DNA of 64,000 nucleotides from Mesostigma viride (Eukaryota > Streptophyta > Mesostigmatophyceae > Mesostigmatales > Mesostigmataceae). A model generated the notes under the pieces. That model was not told where the DNA came from, made no database searches, and was given only the letters and a program-made list of their open reading frames with translations. The stretch's first letter is position 1. Every line of letters starts with the position of its first letter. Location: contig RPFO01000076.1 in assembly GCA_009746045.1 (NCBI GenBank), forward strand, positions 3,110,420-3,174,419, given 5' to 3'. Made by a program: the position numbers and the translations under genes. This document shows positions 11,577-23,560 of the stretch, piece by piece.

Positions 11577-12340
11577 CTGGCACGCGTGTGTGGGTTTTGG
11601 GGGGGCTGGCATGCATGCGTGTGTGTGTGTGGGGGCTGAGATGCGTGCGTGGGTGTGGGGGTGGCTGGCATGCGTGCCTGGGTTTGGGGTTGGGCTGCCA
11701 TGCGTGCGTGGGTTTAGGGGGTGGCTGGCATGCGTGCCTGGGTTCGTAGGGTGGGCTGCCATGCGTGCGTGGGTGTGGGGGGTGGCTGGCATGCGTACGT
11801 GGGTGTGGGGGGTGGCTGGCATCCATGCGTGCATGTGGGGGTGGCTGGCATCCATGCGTGCATGTGGGGGGTGGCTGGCATGCGTGCGTGGGCTCGTGGG
11901 GTGGCTGGCTTGCGTGCGTGGGTGTGGGGGTGGCTGGCATCCATGCGTGGGTTTGCGGGGTGGCTGGCATGCATGCGTGCATGTGGGGGGGGGCTGGCAT
12001 GCGTGCGTGGGTGTGGGGGGGGCGTACGTGGGTATGGGGGGTGGCTGGCATGCGTCCGTGGGTGTGGGGGCGGAGTGGCATGCATGCGTGGGTGTGGTGG
12101 GGGGCTGCCATGCATGCGTGGGTTTAGGGGGGGCTGGCATGCGTGCCTGGGTTCGTGGGGTGGCTTCCATGCGTGCGTGGGTGTGGGGGGTGGCTGGCAT
12201 GCGTACGTGGGTGTGGGGGGTGGCTGGCATGCATAAGTGGGTTTGTGTAAGGGGCGGGGGGTGGCTGGCATGCGTGCGTGGGCATGGGGGTGGCTGGCAT
12301 GCGTGCGTGGGTTGGTGGGGTGCCTGGCATGCATAAGTGA
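11577..12340. repeat. G-rich minisatellite, second block of unit 3
   Basis: Resumes abruptly as CTGGCACGCGTGTGTGGG after GGCTGGCTGCCTG. It repeats the order found in the first block and ends in the same GCATAAGTG exit, so it arose by an internal tandem duplication. Confidence 0.9.
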
Positions 12341-14620
12341 GCCCGCGGTGCCCCTGATTGCTGTCTGGCCCCTAATCATGTGGATGTGGCTGGCTGCCTG
12401 CCCTCCTGTTTGCCCCATCCCCAAACCCCATGCCGCAAGGCTCGTAGCTCAAGCCCCATGGCTCATGCCCCATGGCCCTTGCCTGCCAGCCTACCTGTGC
12501 TGCATACCCTTGCAGCCTTTCCTGCCTCGCCTGGCGTGGCCTGCCCTGCCCTCTCTGCCCTCCCGCCCGCCCATGCGGTCCGTTGCCACGGATGGAAAAT
12601 GAGAAGAAAATAATATGGCCCCGCTGGCACCACAAATCACCTGGTTGGTCAACCAAGGGGATAGCCTGCACAATGAGACAGGAACACAGCAGACCCAGCA
12701 AAGCAAGATTCAGGTTGTAAGCCAGTGGAGATTACTTTTGACTTGCTTGATGAAGAAATACAACACACCTTCTACGGTCACACCTTCTATGAACAAATGG
12801 TTGATTGATCACCTTATACACCACGTAAACATGTTACCAGACGCGCTCTTCAGTCCAGTGAAAATCCACGTGCGAAGCAAGGCAGATTATCTTACGCAGT
12901 AAGCACCATGAATGTCAGCCACTACAGCAGTAAATGACGCCCTAAACTCATGACCAGGCAAGCATCCACAGGGGCTTTCACCGCCCAGTATATTCCAGTA
13001 AATATCATCACAGATCCTCTGGCAACGGACGTTGACACGGGAAACCCGAAGGACCATGAAGATGGCGTCCTGCACGGCTAAGAAAATGAAACGCAGACCC
13101 TTGCTACGCTATGTCTTCGCTGCGACTAGGTGAAGTCGGCCCAATGGAAACAACGCAACCGAGGAAACGCATCAAAAAGAGAGCAGGCACTATCCCGGTC
13201 ATCGAAACAAACGACTCACCATCGGCATCGCCAGCGTACGTCCCGTGGCAACAAATCCAGCGTTCATTCCAATATTGCGTGACGACAACAGAAACTCGTC
13301 GGCCACACCCACGCCTTCCACGAACAGTAAACCTATTTCACTAGGCACCCAATACGTCAAGCAAAGAAGCACGATAACATAATACCTAAATCTACAACGA
13401 CATTCCATTTCCAGGTCGCTAGCTATCGCAGCAGGCCATAGCGCCACTAACCTCTCCCACGCACGTGAATGCCCACCGACGGCCAGCCAGATCAGAAACA
13501 ATTCAAAGGTACGCATCGAAATGGAACATTGAACGCTATAAAAGCAATGCCCACGCATTGTCCATCCCCAATTTTCCAGGCAGCGTTGACCGCCATCCCC
13601 AGCCAGCAGGAATATTAAGTGCTGTCGCAGCATGTCGCCCCCTCTCCCCCTCGCAGTCCTGGTTTATGCACGTTCGATTGCTTGGGCGCGTCCAGGCGGT
13701 CCAGCACCGCGTACTACCCAGTACCCACTTGAAAATCCTCCCAAGTCATTTTTTCCCTGCCTGGTAAGTACGGAATCTGGCAGAAATTCGTCCAGCAAGC
13801 ATCATACTACTCTCCACTGCTCCAAGTCAAATTTTGCGTATAAATTTAGAATAAATATCAGTCACATCATGTTCAGACTATAACTCCGGTCTGAATCGAA
13901 AAGTGATGCGAAAACACTCAGTGAAACGGTTTCTGCACGCAATGCGGACAGGAAAACGGCCGTAACGCCCAAAATGCTACGGTTTCTAAACATTTTCTGG
14001 ACGTTCCGTCGAGATGCCGCACTGAACGCTACGAAATTTTAGGACGGCGCGCTGTCGGCCTCGCGATGGGCCCAGTAACGCCCAAAATGTTACGGCTTCT
14101 AAACATTTTCTGGACGTTCCGTCGAGCTGCCGCACTGAACGCTACGAAATTTGAGGACGGCGCGCTCTCGGCCTAGCGATGGGCGCAGTAGCCGAAGTTG
14201 ATCGCCACAAGGCATGGGATGTTTCGTAAGAGATGCATTCGCGCAAGAGTTTGAGGGCCGCGCAACAACTTGACATCGCGTTTCAGGTCCGTCAAACTGC
14301 CTGTGTTTTCTTGATCCTCCCATTGGCGGGCCGCCCCCCCTGCTGAACAAAGTTCTGAACCGGATCAACCCCTGCCCGCAAAAGTGCTGAACCGGATCTG
14401 GACAGATCAGACGTTTCAGCCCCCGTTCAGAACGTGTGAGACTCGATCTGCCTAGTTTGCCACTTTTCGGGCAACTGCTCCGATTGGGCGCCACCGCGGA
14501 TCTCCGAATCGCCCTGACTATCGGCCGCCCTGCGCTCGCGGTTTTCGTACGGGCCACTTTTCGGGCCTCACGGTTTGACCAATTTTTTCGTCCGTGTTAA
14601 TCGTAGTCACTAGAGGGGGA

Positions 14621-17600
14621 CTAGTGGGGGGGCCAAGGCCCCCCACTTATTCGGACGCACTACGCCACCAGGGGCCCTGAGGCCTTCGCCGAAAGCTTCG
14701 GCAGGCCGGGTTGAGCCCGCCGACCGGCCCGGACACTACGCCGGGGGGCGAACGCTCGGCGGCCTTCCTTTGGGGGCTTCCCATCGCGCGCGCTCGCGCC
14801 GGCCCGCCGCACCGTCGATCCCACGCTCCGTCCCTCACGGGCACGTCCAGCACGCGTCGTACTACTAGTACATCAACCCAATGCGAATAGTACCGTATAT
14901 TGTGAGACGTCGCCGTTCATTGCATGCAAGTATTTCCTTACTCATTACTTCTAACAATTGAAACTCTCAATGCAGCTATGCCATGCAGGACACAATGTGG
15001 GTACCGCTTTTTGCAAGCGGCAGCCATAACCAACAAACACTCCCATGCAAACTCCCATGTTGATCATTCATTAATATTCATTGAGTGGCAATCCTTTGTA
15101 AACACATGCACCAATTCGGTCATGCCCACTATGACTTCATGTAGACAAAGTTTTGTACATGACTCGACAGTGCCCTTGTGCGCGACCGTGGGGCGCGGCA
15201 GGCCAGCCCTGTCCATTCGTGGGTGTGGTGGGGAGCTGCCATGCATGCGTGGGTTTAGGGGGGGCTGGCATGCGTGCGTGGGTGTGGGGGGTGGCTGGCA
15301 TGCGTATGTGGGTGTGGGGGGTGGCTGGCATACATGGGTGTGTGGGGGGGCTGGCATGCATGAGTGGGTTTGTGGGGGCGCTGGCATGCGTGTGTCGGTG
15401 TGGGGGTGGCTGGCATGCGTGCATGAGTTTGTGGGGTAGCTGGCATGCATGCGTGGGTGTGGGGGGGAGCTGCCATGCACGCATGTGGGGCGGGGCGGGC
15501 TGGCATGCGTGCGTGGGTGTGGGGGGGGGCGGCATGCGTACGTTGGTGACGGGGGTGGCTGGCATGCATAAGTGGGTTTGTGGGGGGGCTGCCATGCATG
15601 CGTGGGTGTGGGGGGGGCTGGCACGCGTGTGTGGGTTTGGGGGGGGCTGGCATGCATGCGTGGGTGTGGGGGGGCTGACATGCGTGCGTGGGTGTGGGGG
15701 TGGCTTGCATGCGTGCCTGGGTTTGGGGGTGGGCTGCCATGCGTGCGTGGGTTTAGGGGGGGCTGGCATGCGTGCCTGGGTTTGTGGGGGGTGGCTGGCA
15801 TCCATGTGTGCATGTGGGGGGTGGCTGGCATGCATGCGTGGGCTCGTGGGGTGGCTGGCATGCGTGCGTGCATGTGGGGGTGGCTGGCATGCGTGCATGG
15901 GTTTGTTGGGTGGCTGGAATGCAAGCATGCATGTGGGGGGGGGCTTGTTTGCATGTGGGGTGGCTGGCAAGCATGCGTGCATGTGGGGGTGGCTGGCATG
16001 CGTGCGTGGGTTGGGGGGCGGCTGCCATGCGTGCGTGGGTGTGGGGGGGGCTGGCATGCATGCATGCATGTGGGGGGGCTGGCATGCATGCGTGGGTTTG
16101 TGGGGTGGCTGGCATGCATGCGTGCATGAGGGGGGGGTGGCACGCGTATGTGGGTGTGGGGGGGGCCGACATGCGTGCGTGGGTGTGGGGGTGGCTGGCA
16201 TGCGTGCGTGGGGGGGGGGGGGGCTGGCATGCATGCGTGCATGTGGGGGGTGGCTGGCATGCATGCGTGGGTTTGTGGGGTGGCTGCCATGCATGCGAGG
16301 GTGTGGGGGGGGATGGCAGGAATGCATGCATGTGGGGGGGGTGGCTGGCATGCATGCGTGCATGTGGGGGTTGGCTGGCATGCGTGCGTGGGTTGGGGGG
16401 CCGGCTGCCATGGGTGCGTGGGTGTGTGGGGTGGCTGGCATGCATGCGTGCATGGGTTGGGGGGCGGCTGCCATGCGTGCGTGGGTGTGGGGGGGGCGTA
16501 CGTGGGTATGGGGGGTGGCTGGCATGCGTGCGTGGGTGTGGGGGTGGAGTGGCATGCATGCGTGGGTGTGGTGGGGGGCTGCCATGCATGCGTGGCTTGA
16601 GGGGGGGGCTGGCATGCGTGCCTGGGTTCGTGGGGTGGCTGCCATGCGTGCGTGGGTGTGGGGGGTGGCTGGCGTGCGTACGTGGGTGTGGGGGTGGCTG
16701 GCATGCATAAGTGGGTTTGTGTGTGTGGGGGGGGGTGGCTGGCATGCGTGCGTGGGCATGGGGGTGGCTGGCATGGGTGCGTGGGTTGGTGGGGTGCCTG
16801 GCATGCATAAGTGGGCCCGCGGTGCCCCTGATTGCTGTCTGGCCCCTAATCATGTGGATGTGGCTGGCTGCCTGCCCTCCTGTTTGCCCCATCCCCAAAC
16901 CCCATGCCGCAAGGCTCGTAGCTCAAGCCCCATGGCTCATGCCCCATGGCCCTTGCCTGCCAGCCTACCTGTGCTGCATACCCTTGCAGCCTTTCCTGCC
17001 TCGCCTGGCCTGGCCTGGCCTGCCCTGCCCTCTCTGCCCTCCCGCACGCCCATGCGGTCCGTTGCCACGGATGGAAAATGAGAAGAAACGAATATGGCCC
17101 CGCTGGCACCACAAATCACCTGGTTGGTCAACCAAGGGGATAGCCTGCACAATGAGACAGGAACACAGCAGACCCAGCAAAGCAAGATTCAGGTTGTAAG
17201 CCAGTGGAGATTACTTTTGACTTGCTTGATGAAGAAATATAAAACACCTTCTACTGTCACACCTTCTATGAACAAATGGTTGATTGATCACCTTATACAC
17301 CACGTAAACATGTTACCAGACGCGCTCTTCAGCCCAGTGAAAATCCACGTGCGAAGCAAGGCAGATTATCTAACGCAGAAAGCACCATGAATGTCAGCGA
17401 GTACAGCAGTAAATGACGCCCTAAACTCATGACCAGGCAAGCATCCACAGGGGCTTTCACCGCCCAGTATATTCCAGAAAAAAGCATCACAGATCCTCTG
17501 GCAACGGACGTTGACACGGGAAACCCGAAGGACCATGAAGATGGCGTCCTGCACGGCTAAGAAAATGAAACGCAGACCCTTGCTACGCTATGTCTTCGCT

Positions 17601-18955
17601 GCGACTACGTGAATTCGGCCAAATGGAAAGAACGCAACCGAGGAAACGCATCAGAAAGAGAGCAGGCACTAGGCCGGTCATCGAAACAAACGACTCACCA
17701 TCGGCATCGCCAGCGTACGTCCCGTGGCAACAAATCCAGCGTTCATTCCAATATTGTGTGACGACAACAGAAACTCGTCGGCCACACCCACGCCTTCCAC
17801 GAACAGCAAACTGATTTCACTAGGCACCCAATACGTCAAGCAAAGAAGCACGATAACATAATATTTACCTAAATCTACAACGACATTCCATTTCCAGGTC
17901 CCTAGCTATCGCAGCAGGCCATAGCGCCCCGAACCTCTCCCACGCACGTGACTGCCCACCGACGTCCAGCCAGATCAGAAACAATTCAAAGGTACGCATC
18001 GAAATGGAACATTGAACGCTATAAAAGCAATGCCCACGCATTGTCCATCCCCAATTTTCCAGGCAGCGTTGACCGCCATCCCCAGCCAGCAGGAAATTAA
18101 ATTAAGTGCTGTCGCAGCATGTCGCCCCCTCTCCCCCTCGCAGTCCTGGTTCATGCACGTCGATTGCTTGGGCGCGTCCAGGCGGTCCAGCACCGCGTAC
18201 TACCCACTTGAAAATCCTCCCAAGTCATTTTTTCCCAGCTTGGGAAATACGGAATCTGGCAGAAATTTGTCCAGCAAGCATCGTACTACTCTCCACTGCT
18301 CCAACTAAAAATTTGCGTATAATTTTAGAATAAATATCAGTCACATCATGTTCAGACTATAACTTCGGTCTGAATCGAAAATTGCAACGGAAACGCTCAG
18401 TGAAACGGTTTCTGAACGAAATGCGGACAACAAAACGGCCGTAACGCCCAAAAATTCACGGTTTCTAAACATTTTTTGCACGGTTTCGAAACAAAGTCTG
18501 AACGATCCGTCGAACTGACGCACTGAACGCTACGAACTTTTAGGACGGCGCCCTCTCGGCCAAGCGATGGGCTCAGTAGCCGCAGTTGATCGCCGCAGTC
18601 CATGGGATGTTTGATTCGCGATCAAAGAGTTTGACGGCCGCGAAGAAGCCGACATCGTGCCGGGTTCCGTATTTTTATCTGGCCGCGGCCATTGGCTGGC
18701 CTCCCACCTGCCCGCAAAAGTGCTGAACCGGATCTGGACGTAACTGCCGTTTCAGACCCCGTTCAGACTTTGTGACAGTCGATCTGCCTAGTTTGCCACT
18801 TTTCGGGCAACTCCTCCGATTGGGCGCCACCGCGGATCCCCGGATCGCCCTGACTATCGGCCGCCCTGCGCTCGCGGTTCTCGTACGGGCCACTTTTCGG
18901 GCCTCACGGTTCGCCAAACTTTTGCGTTGGGGTTAATCGTAGTCACTAGAGGGGA
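14621..18955 (-). mobile_element. Array unit 4, family A
   Basis: Starts CTAGTGGGG and ends CACTAGAGGGGA. TATA box at 18020. It resembles unit 3 in the sequence flanking the minisatellite but has a single minisatellite block. It is the only 4.3-kb variant in the window. The next unit is family B. Confidence 0.7.
15215..16814. repeat. G-rich minisatellite of unit 4
   Basis: Same ~30-bp unit. The repeat order differs from units 1-3, and there are pure G runs of up to 14 (about 16211-16224). Confidence 0.95.
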
Positions 18956-19401
18956 CAAGAAAAAAGTGGGGGAGGGGGGGCTATCGCCCCCCTCCCCGAC
19001 TTGAGAGGACGTGACTCGCCGCTAGCGGCCCAGAGGCCGATAGTCGACCTTCTGGGCGCCAACCGCACCGGCCCGCGCGACGCGCCAAGACCCTTCCACG
19101 GAGGACGCGCGGGCGGACGATTCCGACCGGGACGAACCGCCGCCGTGCGCCACGCGCAACGGACCCTTCCCCGTCAACACCGTGGAAGCTCTCCGAGCGT
19201 GAGATACTTGGAAATTTCGTCACGTTCGTATCGAAAATGAAATTTCTGACAAATTTATCAGCTCGGACTTGACCACAATGAATTTCAGCATACCATTCGA
19301 TACAACAATGATATTTCGGCGTCGGATACTTGGAAATTTCGTTACGTTCGTATCGCCAGTGAAATTCTGACAAATTTTATCCTGAACTATTTCGCATCAT
19401 A

Positions 19402-19615
19402 ACATGACTCCGTTGGGAGATCATCATGTAGCACTGGCTAACATATTCCCTTGCTGGATGGATGGAGGTAGGTGAAGAATTAAACCTTTTTTGACCTTAT
19501 TTGTCTAATTGTAATTGCCTAGCACAGTCTACCTAGAGGAGGGCCCTGATTGGACAATTGTGGCCATGTACGTAATTATGCTACATGTCGTACATGATCT
19601 CCCAACAAGTCATGT
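19402..19615. mobile_element. MITE-like element, copy 1 (214 bp)
   Basis: Inverted terminal sequences ACATGACTCCGTTGGGAGAT at the left and ATCTCCCAACAAGTCATGT at the right are flanked by TA on each side (19400-19401, 19616-19617). A TA duplication with terminal inverted repeats suggests a Tc1/mariner (Stowaway)-like MITE. No coding capacity. It interrupts the ~122-bp repeat. Confidence 0.6.
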
Positions 19616-19982
19616 TATAATTTAATTTCATTTCAATGCTAGCATGTCTTGTTGCATGCCCTCAAAGCTAAAATTGTTTATCACGTGCAGAGAGAGCCCG
19701 CACAATGAATTTCAGCGTACCATTCATTAATTAATTATACCATGCGATATACTTTACAGATATTTCGCTGTCAAATACTTCGAAATTCGGGTACTGCTTT
19801 TTGCAAGCCAGCCATAAGGACCAAACACTCCCATGCAAACTCCCATTTTCATCATTAATTAATATTCATTGAGTGGCAATCCTTTCATTCCTTTGTTCAC
19901 ACATGCACCATCCGTCATTCCCATTATTAAATTGAAAAAATTAAATCATAGCATGACTCCGTGGTGCCCACTATGACTTCAT

Positions 19983-21308
19983 GGGGGGGGGCTGGCATGC
20001 TTGCGTGGGTGTGGGGGGGCCTCGCATGCGTGCGTGGGTGTGGGGGGGGCTCGCATGCGTGCGTGGGTGTGGGGGGGAGTGGCATGCATGCGTGGGTGTG
20101 GTGGGGGGCTGCCATGCATGCGTGGGGTTAGGGGGGGGCTGGCACGCGTGTGTGGGTTCGTGGGGTGGCTGCCATGCGTGCGTGGGTGTGTGGGGTGGCT
20201 GGCATGCGTAAGTGGGTGTGGGGGGTGGCATGCGTGCATGGGTTTGTGATGGGCTGGCATGCATGCGTGGGTTTGGGGGGGAGCTGCCATGCACGCATGG
20301 GTGTGGGGGGGAGTGGCATGCATGCGTGGGTGTGGTGGGGAGCTGCCATGCGTACGTTGGTGACGGGGGTGGCTGGCATGCATAAGTGGGTTGGTGGGGT
20401 GGCTGGCATGCATGCGTGCATGTGGGGGGGGCTGGCATGCGTGCGTGGGTGTGTGGGGGGGCTCGCATGCGTGCGTGGGTGTGTGGGGGGGCTCGCATGC
20501 GTGCGTGGGTGTGGGGGGGAGTGGCATGCATGCGTGGGTGTGGTGGGGGGCTGCCATGCATGCGTGGGGTTAGGGGGGGCTGGCACGCGTGTGTGGGTTG
20601 GTGGGGTGGCTGCCATGCGTGCGTGGGTGTGTGGGGTGGCTGGCATGCGTACGTGGGTGTGGGGGGTGGCTGGCATGCATAAGCGGGTTTGTGATGGGCT
20701 GGCATGCGTGCGTGGGTTGGTGGGGTGGCTGGCATGCATGCGTGCATGTGGGGGGTCGCTGGCATGCATGCGTGGGTTTGTGGGGTAGCTGGCATGCGGG
20801 GGTGGGTGTGGGAGGGGCTGGCATGCATGCGTGGGTGTGGGGGGTGGCTGGCATGCATGCCTGCATGTGGGGTAGGGCTGGCATGCGTGCGTGGGTGTGT
20901 GGGGGGGCTGCCATGCGTGTGTCGGGGGGCTGGCATGCGTGGGTGGTTGGCGGGGGGAGTGGCATGCATGCGTGGGTGTGGTGGGGAGCTGCCATGCATG
21001 CGTGGTTTTAAGGGGGGGCTGGCACGCGTGCGTGGGTTCGTGGGGTGGCTGCCATGCGTGCGTGGGTGTGGGGGGTGGCTGGCATGCGTAAGTGGCTGTG
21101 GGGGTTGCTGGAATGCATAAGTGGGTTGTGGGGTGGCTGGCATGCGTGCGTGGGTGTGGGGGTGGCTGGCATGCGTGCGTGGATTGGTGGGGTGGCTGGC
21201 ATGCATGCGGGCATGTGGGGGGTGGCTGGAATCCATGCGTGGGTTTGTGGGGTATAGCTAACATGTGTGCGTGGGTGTGGGAGGGGCTGGCATGCATGCG
21301 TTGGTTGA
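19983..21308. repeat. G-rich minisatellite of unit 5
   Basis: Same ~30-bp G-rich unit. It exits into TTGGTTGACATGCCATGGAT, the family-B exit, instead of the family-A polypyrimidine block. Confidence 0.95.
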
Positions 21309-21314
21309 CATGCC

Positions 21315-21661
21315 ATGGATGAAAAACACCAAGAAGAGTATATGGCCCCGCTGCCACCAAAAATCACCTGGTTGATCAACCAAGGGGATAGCCTGCACAG
21401 TGAGACACAAACACAGCAGACCCAGCAAAGCAAAATTCAGGTTGTAAGCGAGTGGAGATTACTTTTGACATGCTTGATGAAGAAATATATAACACACCTT
21501 CTATTGTCACACCTTCTATAAACAAATGGTTGATTGATCACCTTATACACCACGTAAACATGCTACCAGACGCGCTCTTCAGTCCAGTCAAAATCCACGT
21601 GCGAAGCAAGTCAGCTTACGCAGAAAGCACCATGAATGTCAGCGAGTACAGCAGTAAATGA
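21315..21661 (+). pseudogene. Decayed protein-like stretch in unit 5 (unidentified)
   Basis: Two plus-strand frames with ordinary amino-acid composition follow the minisatellite. The first starts MDEKHQEEYMAPLPPKITWL (21315). The second, from 21452, contains LDEEIYNTPSIVTP and WLIDHLIHH and stops at 21661. Units 7 and 8 keep both. Family-A units 1, 2, 6, 9 and 10 have a 2-base loss (AATATAAC for AATATATAAC) that creates a stop. No family is recognised. It may be a captured gene fragment, as Helitrons often carry, or simply residual open frame. Confidence 0.3.
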
Positions 21662-22250
21662 CGCCCCAAACCCGTGACCAGGCAAGCATCCAGAGGGGCT
21701 TTCACCGCCCAGTATATTCCAGAAAAAAGCATCACAGATCCTTGGGCAACGGACGTTCACACAGGACATGCGAAGGACCATGAAGATGGCGTCCTGCACG
21801 GCTAATCTGCGTTTTTAAAAACCCTTGCTACGCTATGTCTTTGCTGCGACTAGGTGGATTCGGCGAAATGGAAAGAACGCAACCATGAAAATGCATCAGA
21901 AAGAGAGCAGGTACTACCCCGGTCATCGAAACAAACGCCTCACAATCGGCATCGCCGGTTACGTCCCGTGGCAAAAAATCCAGCGTTCTTTCCAATATGA
22001 TGCGGCGACAGCAGAAGCTCGTTGGCCACACCCCAAGCCTTCCACGAACAGCAAACTGATTTCACTAGGCATCCAATACGTAAAGCAGTTAAGCATGATA
22101 CTACAATACCTAAATCTACAACGACATTCCATTTCCAGGTCGCCATAGCGACACGGACCTCTCCCACGCAGGTATCACTCCGTTGACGCACCTCCAGCTC
22201 ATAAAATTTCGCACTTGCTCTTCAAACATAAAATTTTGACGTATAAAACC

Positions 22251-22559
22251 ATGGCTGCGCATTCCCCATCCCAATTTTCTAGCCTACGTTGCCTGCCATC
22301 GCCAGCCAGCACAAGGAAAATTGCTCGCGCAGCACGTCACTTTGTTTTTCGCCCCGAGCATGCCGCACGCTTTGCCAATAATTCCCAGTTCCCACTGCCC
22401 AGCAAGAAAAAAGTGGGGGAGGGGGGGCTATCGCTAACTGAAAATTCCGTCTCGTTTGATTCTATTTCCCCTGTTCAGGCGCGAACGTTTCCGTTCAGCA
22501 CGGCTGAAAACGCTTTCCTTCAGAACTGTCATTTCGTCTCGCTTGCTTATCAAATTTGA
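22251..22559 (+). CDS. Small hypothetical ORF after the TATA box, unit 5
   Basis: 102 codons starting at ACCATGG, three bases after TATAAAA. The predicted protein is basic and Ser/Pro-rich, starting MAAHSPSQF. It reads through the internal copy of the family-B terminus (22403-22434), which argues that the frame is fortuitous. The copy in unit 7 is intact; in unit 8 it is truncated. No domain recognised. Confidence 0.2.
   Translation: MAAHSPSQFSSLRCLPSPASTRKIARAARHFVFRPEHAARFANNSQFPLPSKKKVGEGGLSLTENSVSFDSISPVQARTFPFSTAENAFLQNCHFVSLAYQI
22403..22434 (-). other. Internal copy of the family-B 3' terminus (unit 5)
   Basis: CAAGAAAAAAGTGGGGGAGG continues through GGGGGGCTATCGC as at true unit starts, then diverges before the second hairpin arm. 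Confidence 0.75.
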
Positions 22560-23426
22560 CATCCCACGTCCTGTGCCTTGAAAAGTTTTAGTACAGATAT
22601 CAGTTCGCGACGCTTAAAAGAGTCAACGCGCCGTAATGTCCTGAGGCCGCGCGGATTGGCGAGACGCCCCACCTGCCCGCAAAAGTCTGAACATGTTCAG
22701 CGTTTCAGCACCCGTTCAGAATTCCTGAGACTCGATCTCCAAGGTTTGGGGATTTTCTTTGTACTACGCCGACTGGCCATCTCGCTACGGTCCTGGACGT
22801 CGTCCGCTCCCGCGCTAGGGGGCGCGGGGGACGGCCCCACTTCCGGCCTACGGCCGCGGCCAAAGTTTTCGGGCGTCATAAATCGTAGTTACTAGTAGGG
22901 GACTAGTGGGGGGGCCAAGGCCCCCCACTTATTCGGACGCACTACGCCACCAGGGGCCTTGAGGCCTCTGCCGAAAGCTTCGGCAGGCCGGGTTGAGCCC
23001 GCCGACCGGCCCGGCCTACTACGCCGGGGGGCGAACGCTCGGCGGGCTTCCTTTGGGGGCTTCCCATCGCGCGCGCTCGCGCCGGCCCGCCGCACCGTCG
23101 ATCCTACGCTCCGTCCCTCACGGGCACGTCCAGCACGCGTCGTACTACTAGTACATCAACCCAGTCCGAATAGTACTGTATATTGTGAGACGTCGGGCGC
23201 CGTTCATTGCATGCAAGTATTTCCTTACTCACGACTTCCTCACAATGCAGCTATGCCATGTAGGACACAATGTGGGCACCGCTTTTTGCAAGCGGCAGCC
23301 ATAACGACCAAGCACTCCCATGCAAACTCCCATGTTCATTATTCATTAACATTAATGGAGTGGCAATCCTTTCATTCCTTTGTTCACACATGCACCATCG
23401 GTCATTCCCACTATTATATTGAAACA

Positions 23427-23452
23427 AAATTAAATTATAACATGACTCCGTT
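23427..23452. repeat. Solo MITE-terminus-like sequence
   Basis: AAATTAAATTATAACATGAC followed by TCCGTTG is the reverse complement of the right MITE end plus its flank (about 19603-19630). It is inserted between GGTCAT and GCCCAC, which are contiguous in family A. Degenerate versions lie near 19935 and 27843. Confidence 0.45.
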
Positions 23453-23560
23453 GTGCCCACTATGACTTCATTTAGACAATGTTTTGTTAAGGACTCGACG
23501 GTGCCCTTGTGCGCGACGGTGGGCATTGCTAATGGCGCCCGATCCATGCCCCCTGGCCCA

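Larger units (their letters stand above)
9382..14620 (-). mobile_element. Array unit 3, family A, enlarged
   Basis: A 5.2-kb unit, longer because the minisatellite is present twice with a truncated copy of the post-repeat block (11517-11576) between. It ends CACTAGAGGGGGA, so on the minus strand it begins TCCCCCTCTAGTGAC. TATA box at 13537. About 13970-14190 holds two copies of a ~120-bp segment containing TAACGCCCAAAATG. Near-identical to unit 11. Confidence 0.7.
18956..22902 (-). mobile_element. Array unit 5, family B, composite
   Basis: Starts CAAGAAAAAAGTGG with the family-B hairpin and ends ACTAGTAGGGGA. In plus order it holds ~122-bp repeats broken by a MITE (19402-19615), the minisatellite, a protein-like stretch, a TATA box (22242) and the family-B end region. 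An internal copy of the family-B terminus lies at 22403-22434 without the second hairpin arm, so this unit looks like two elements fused by deletion. Near-identical to unit 7. Confidence 0.7.
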
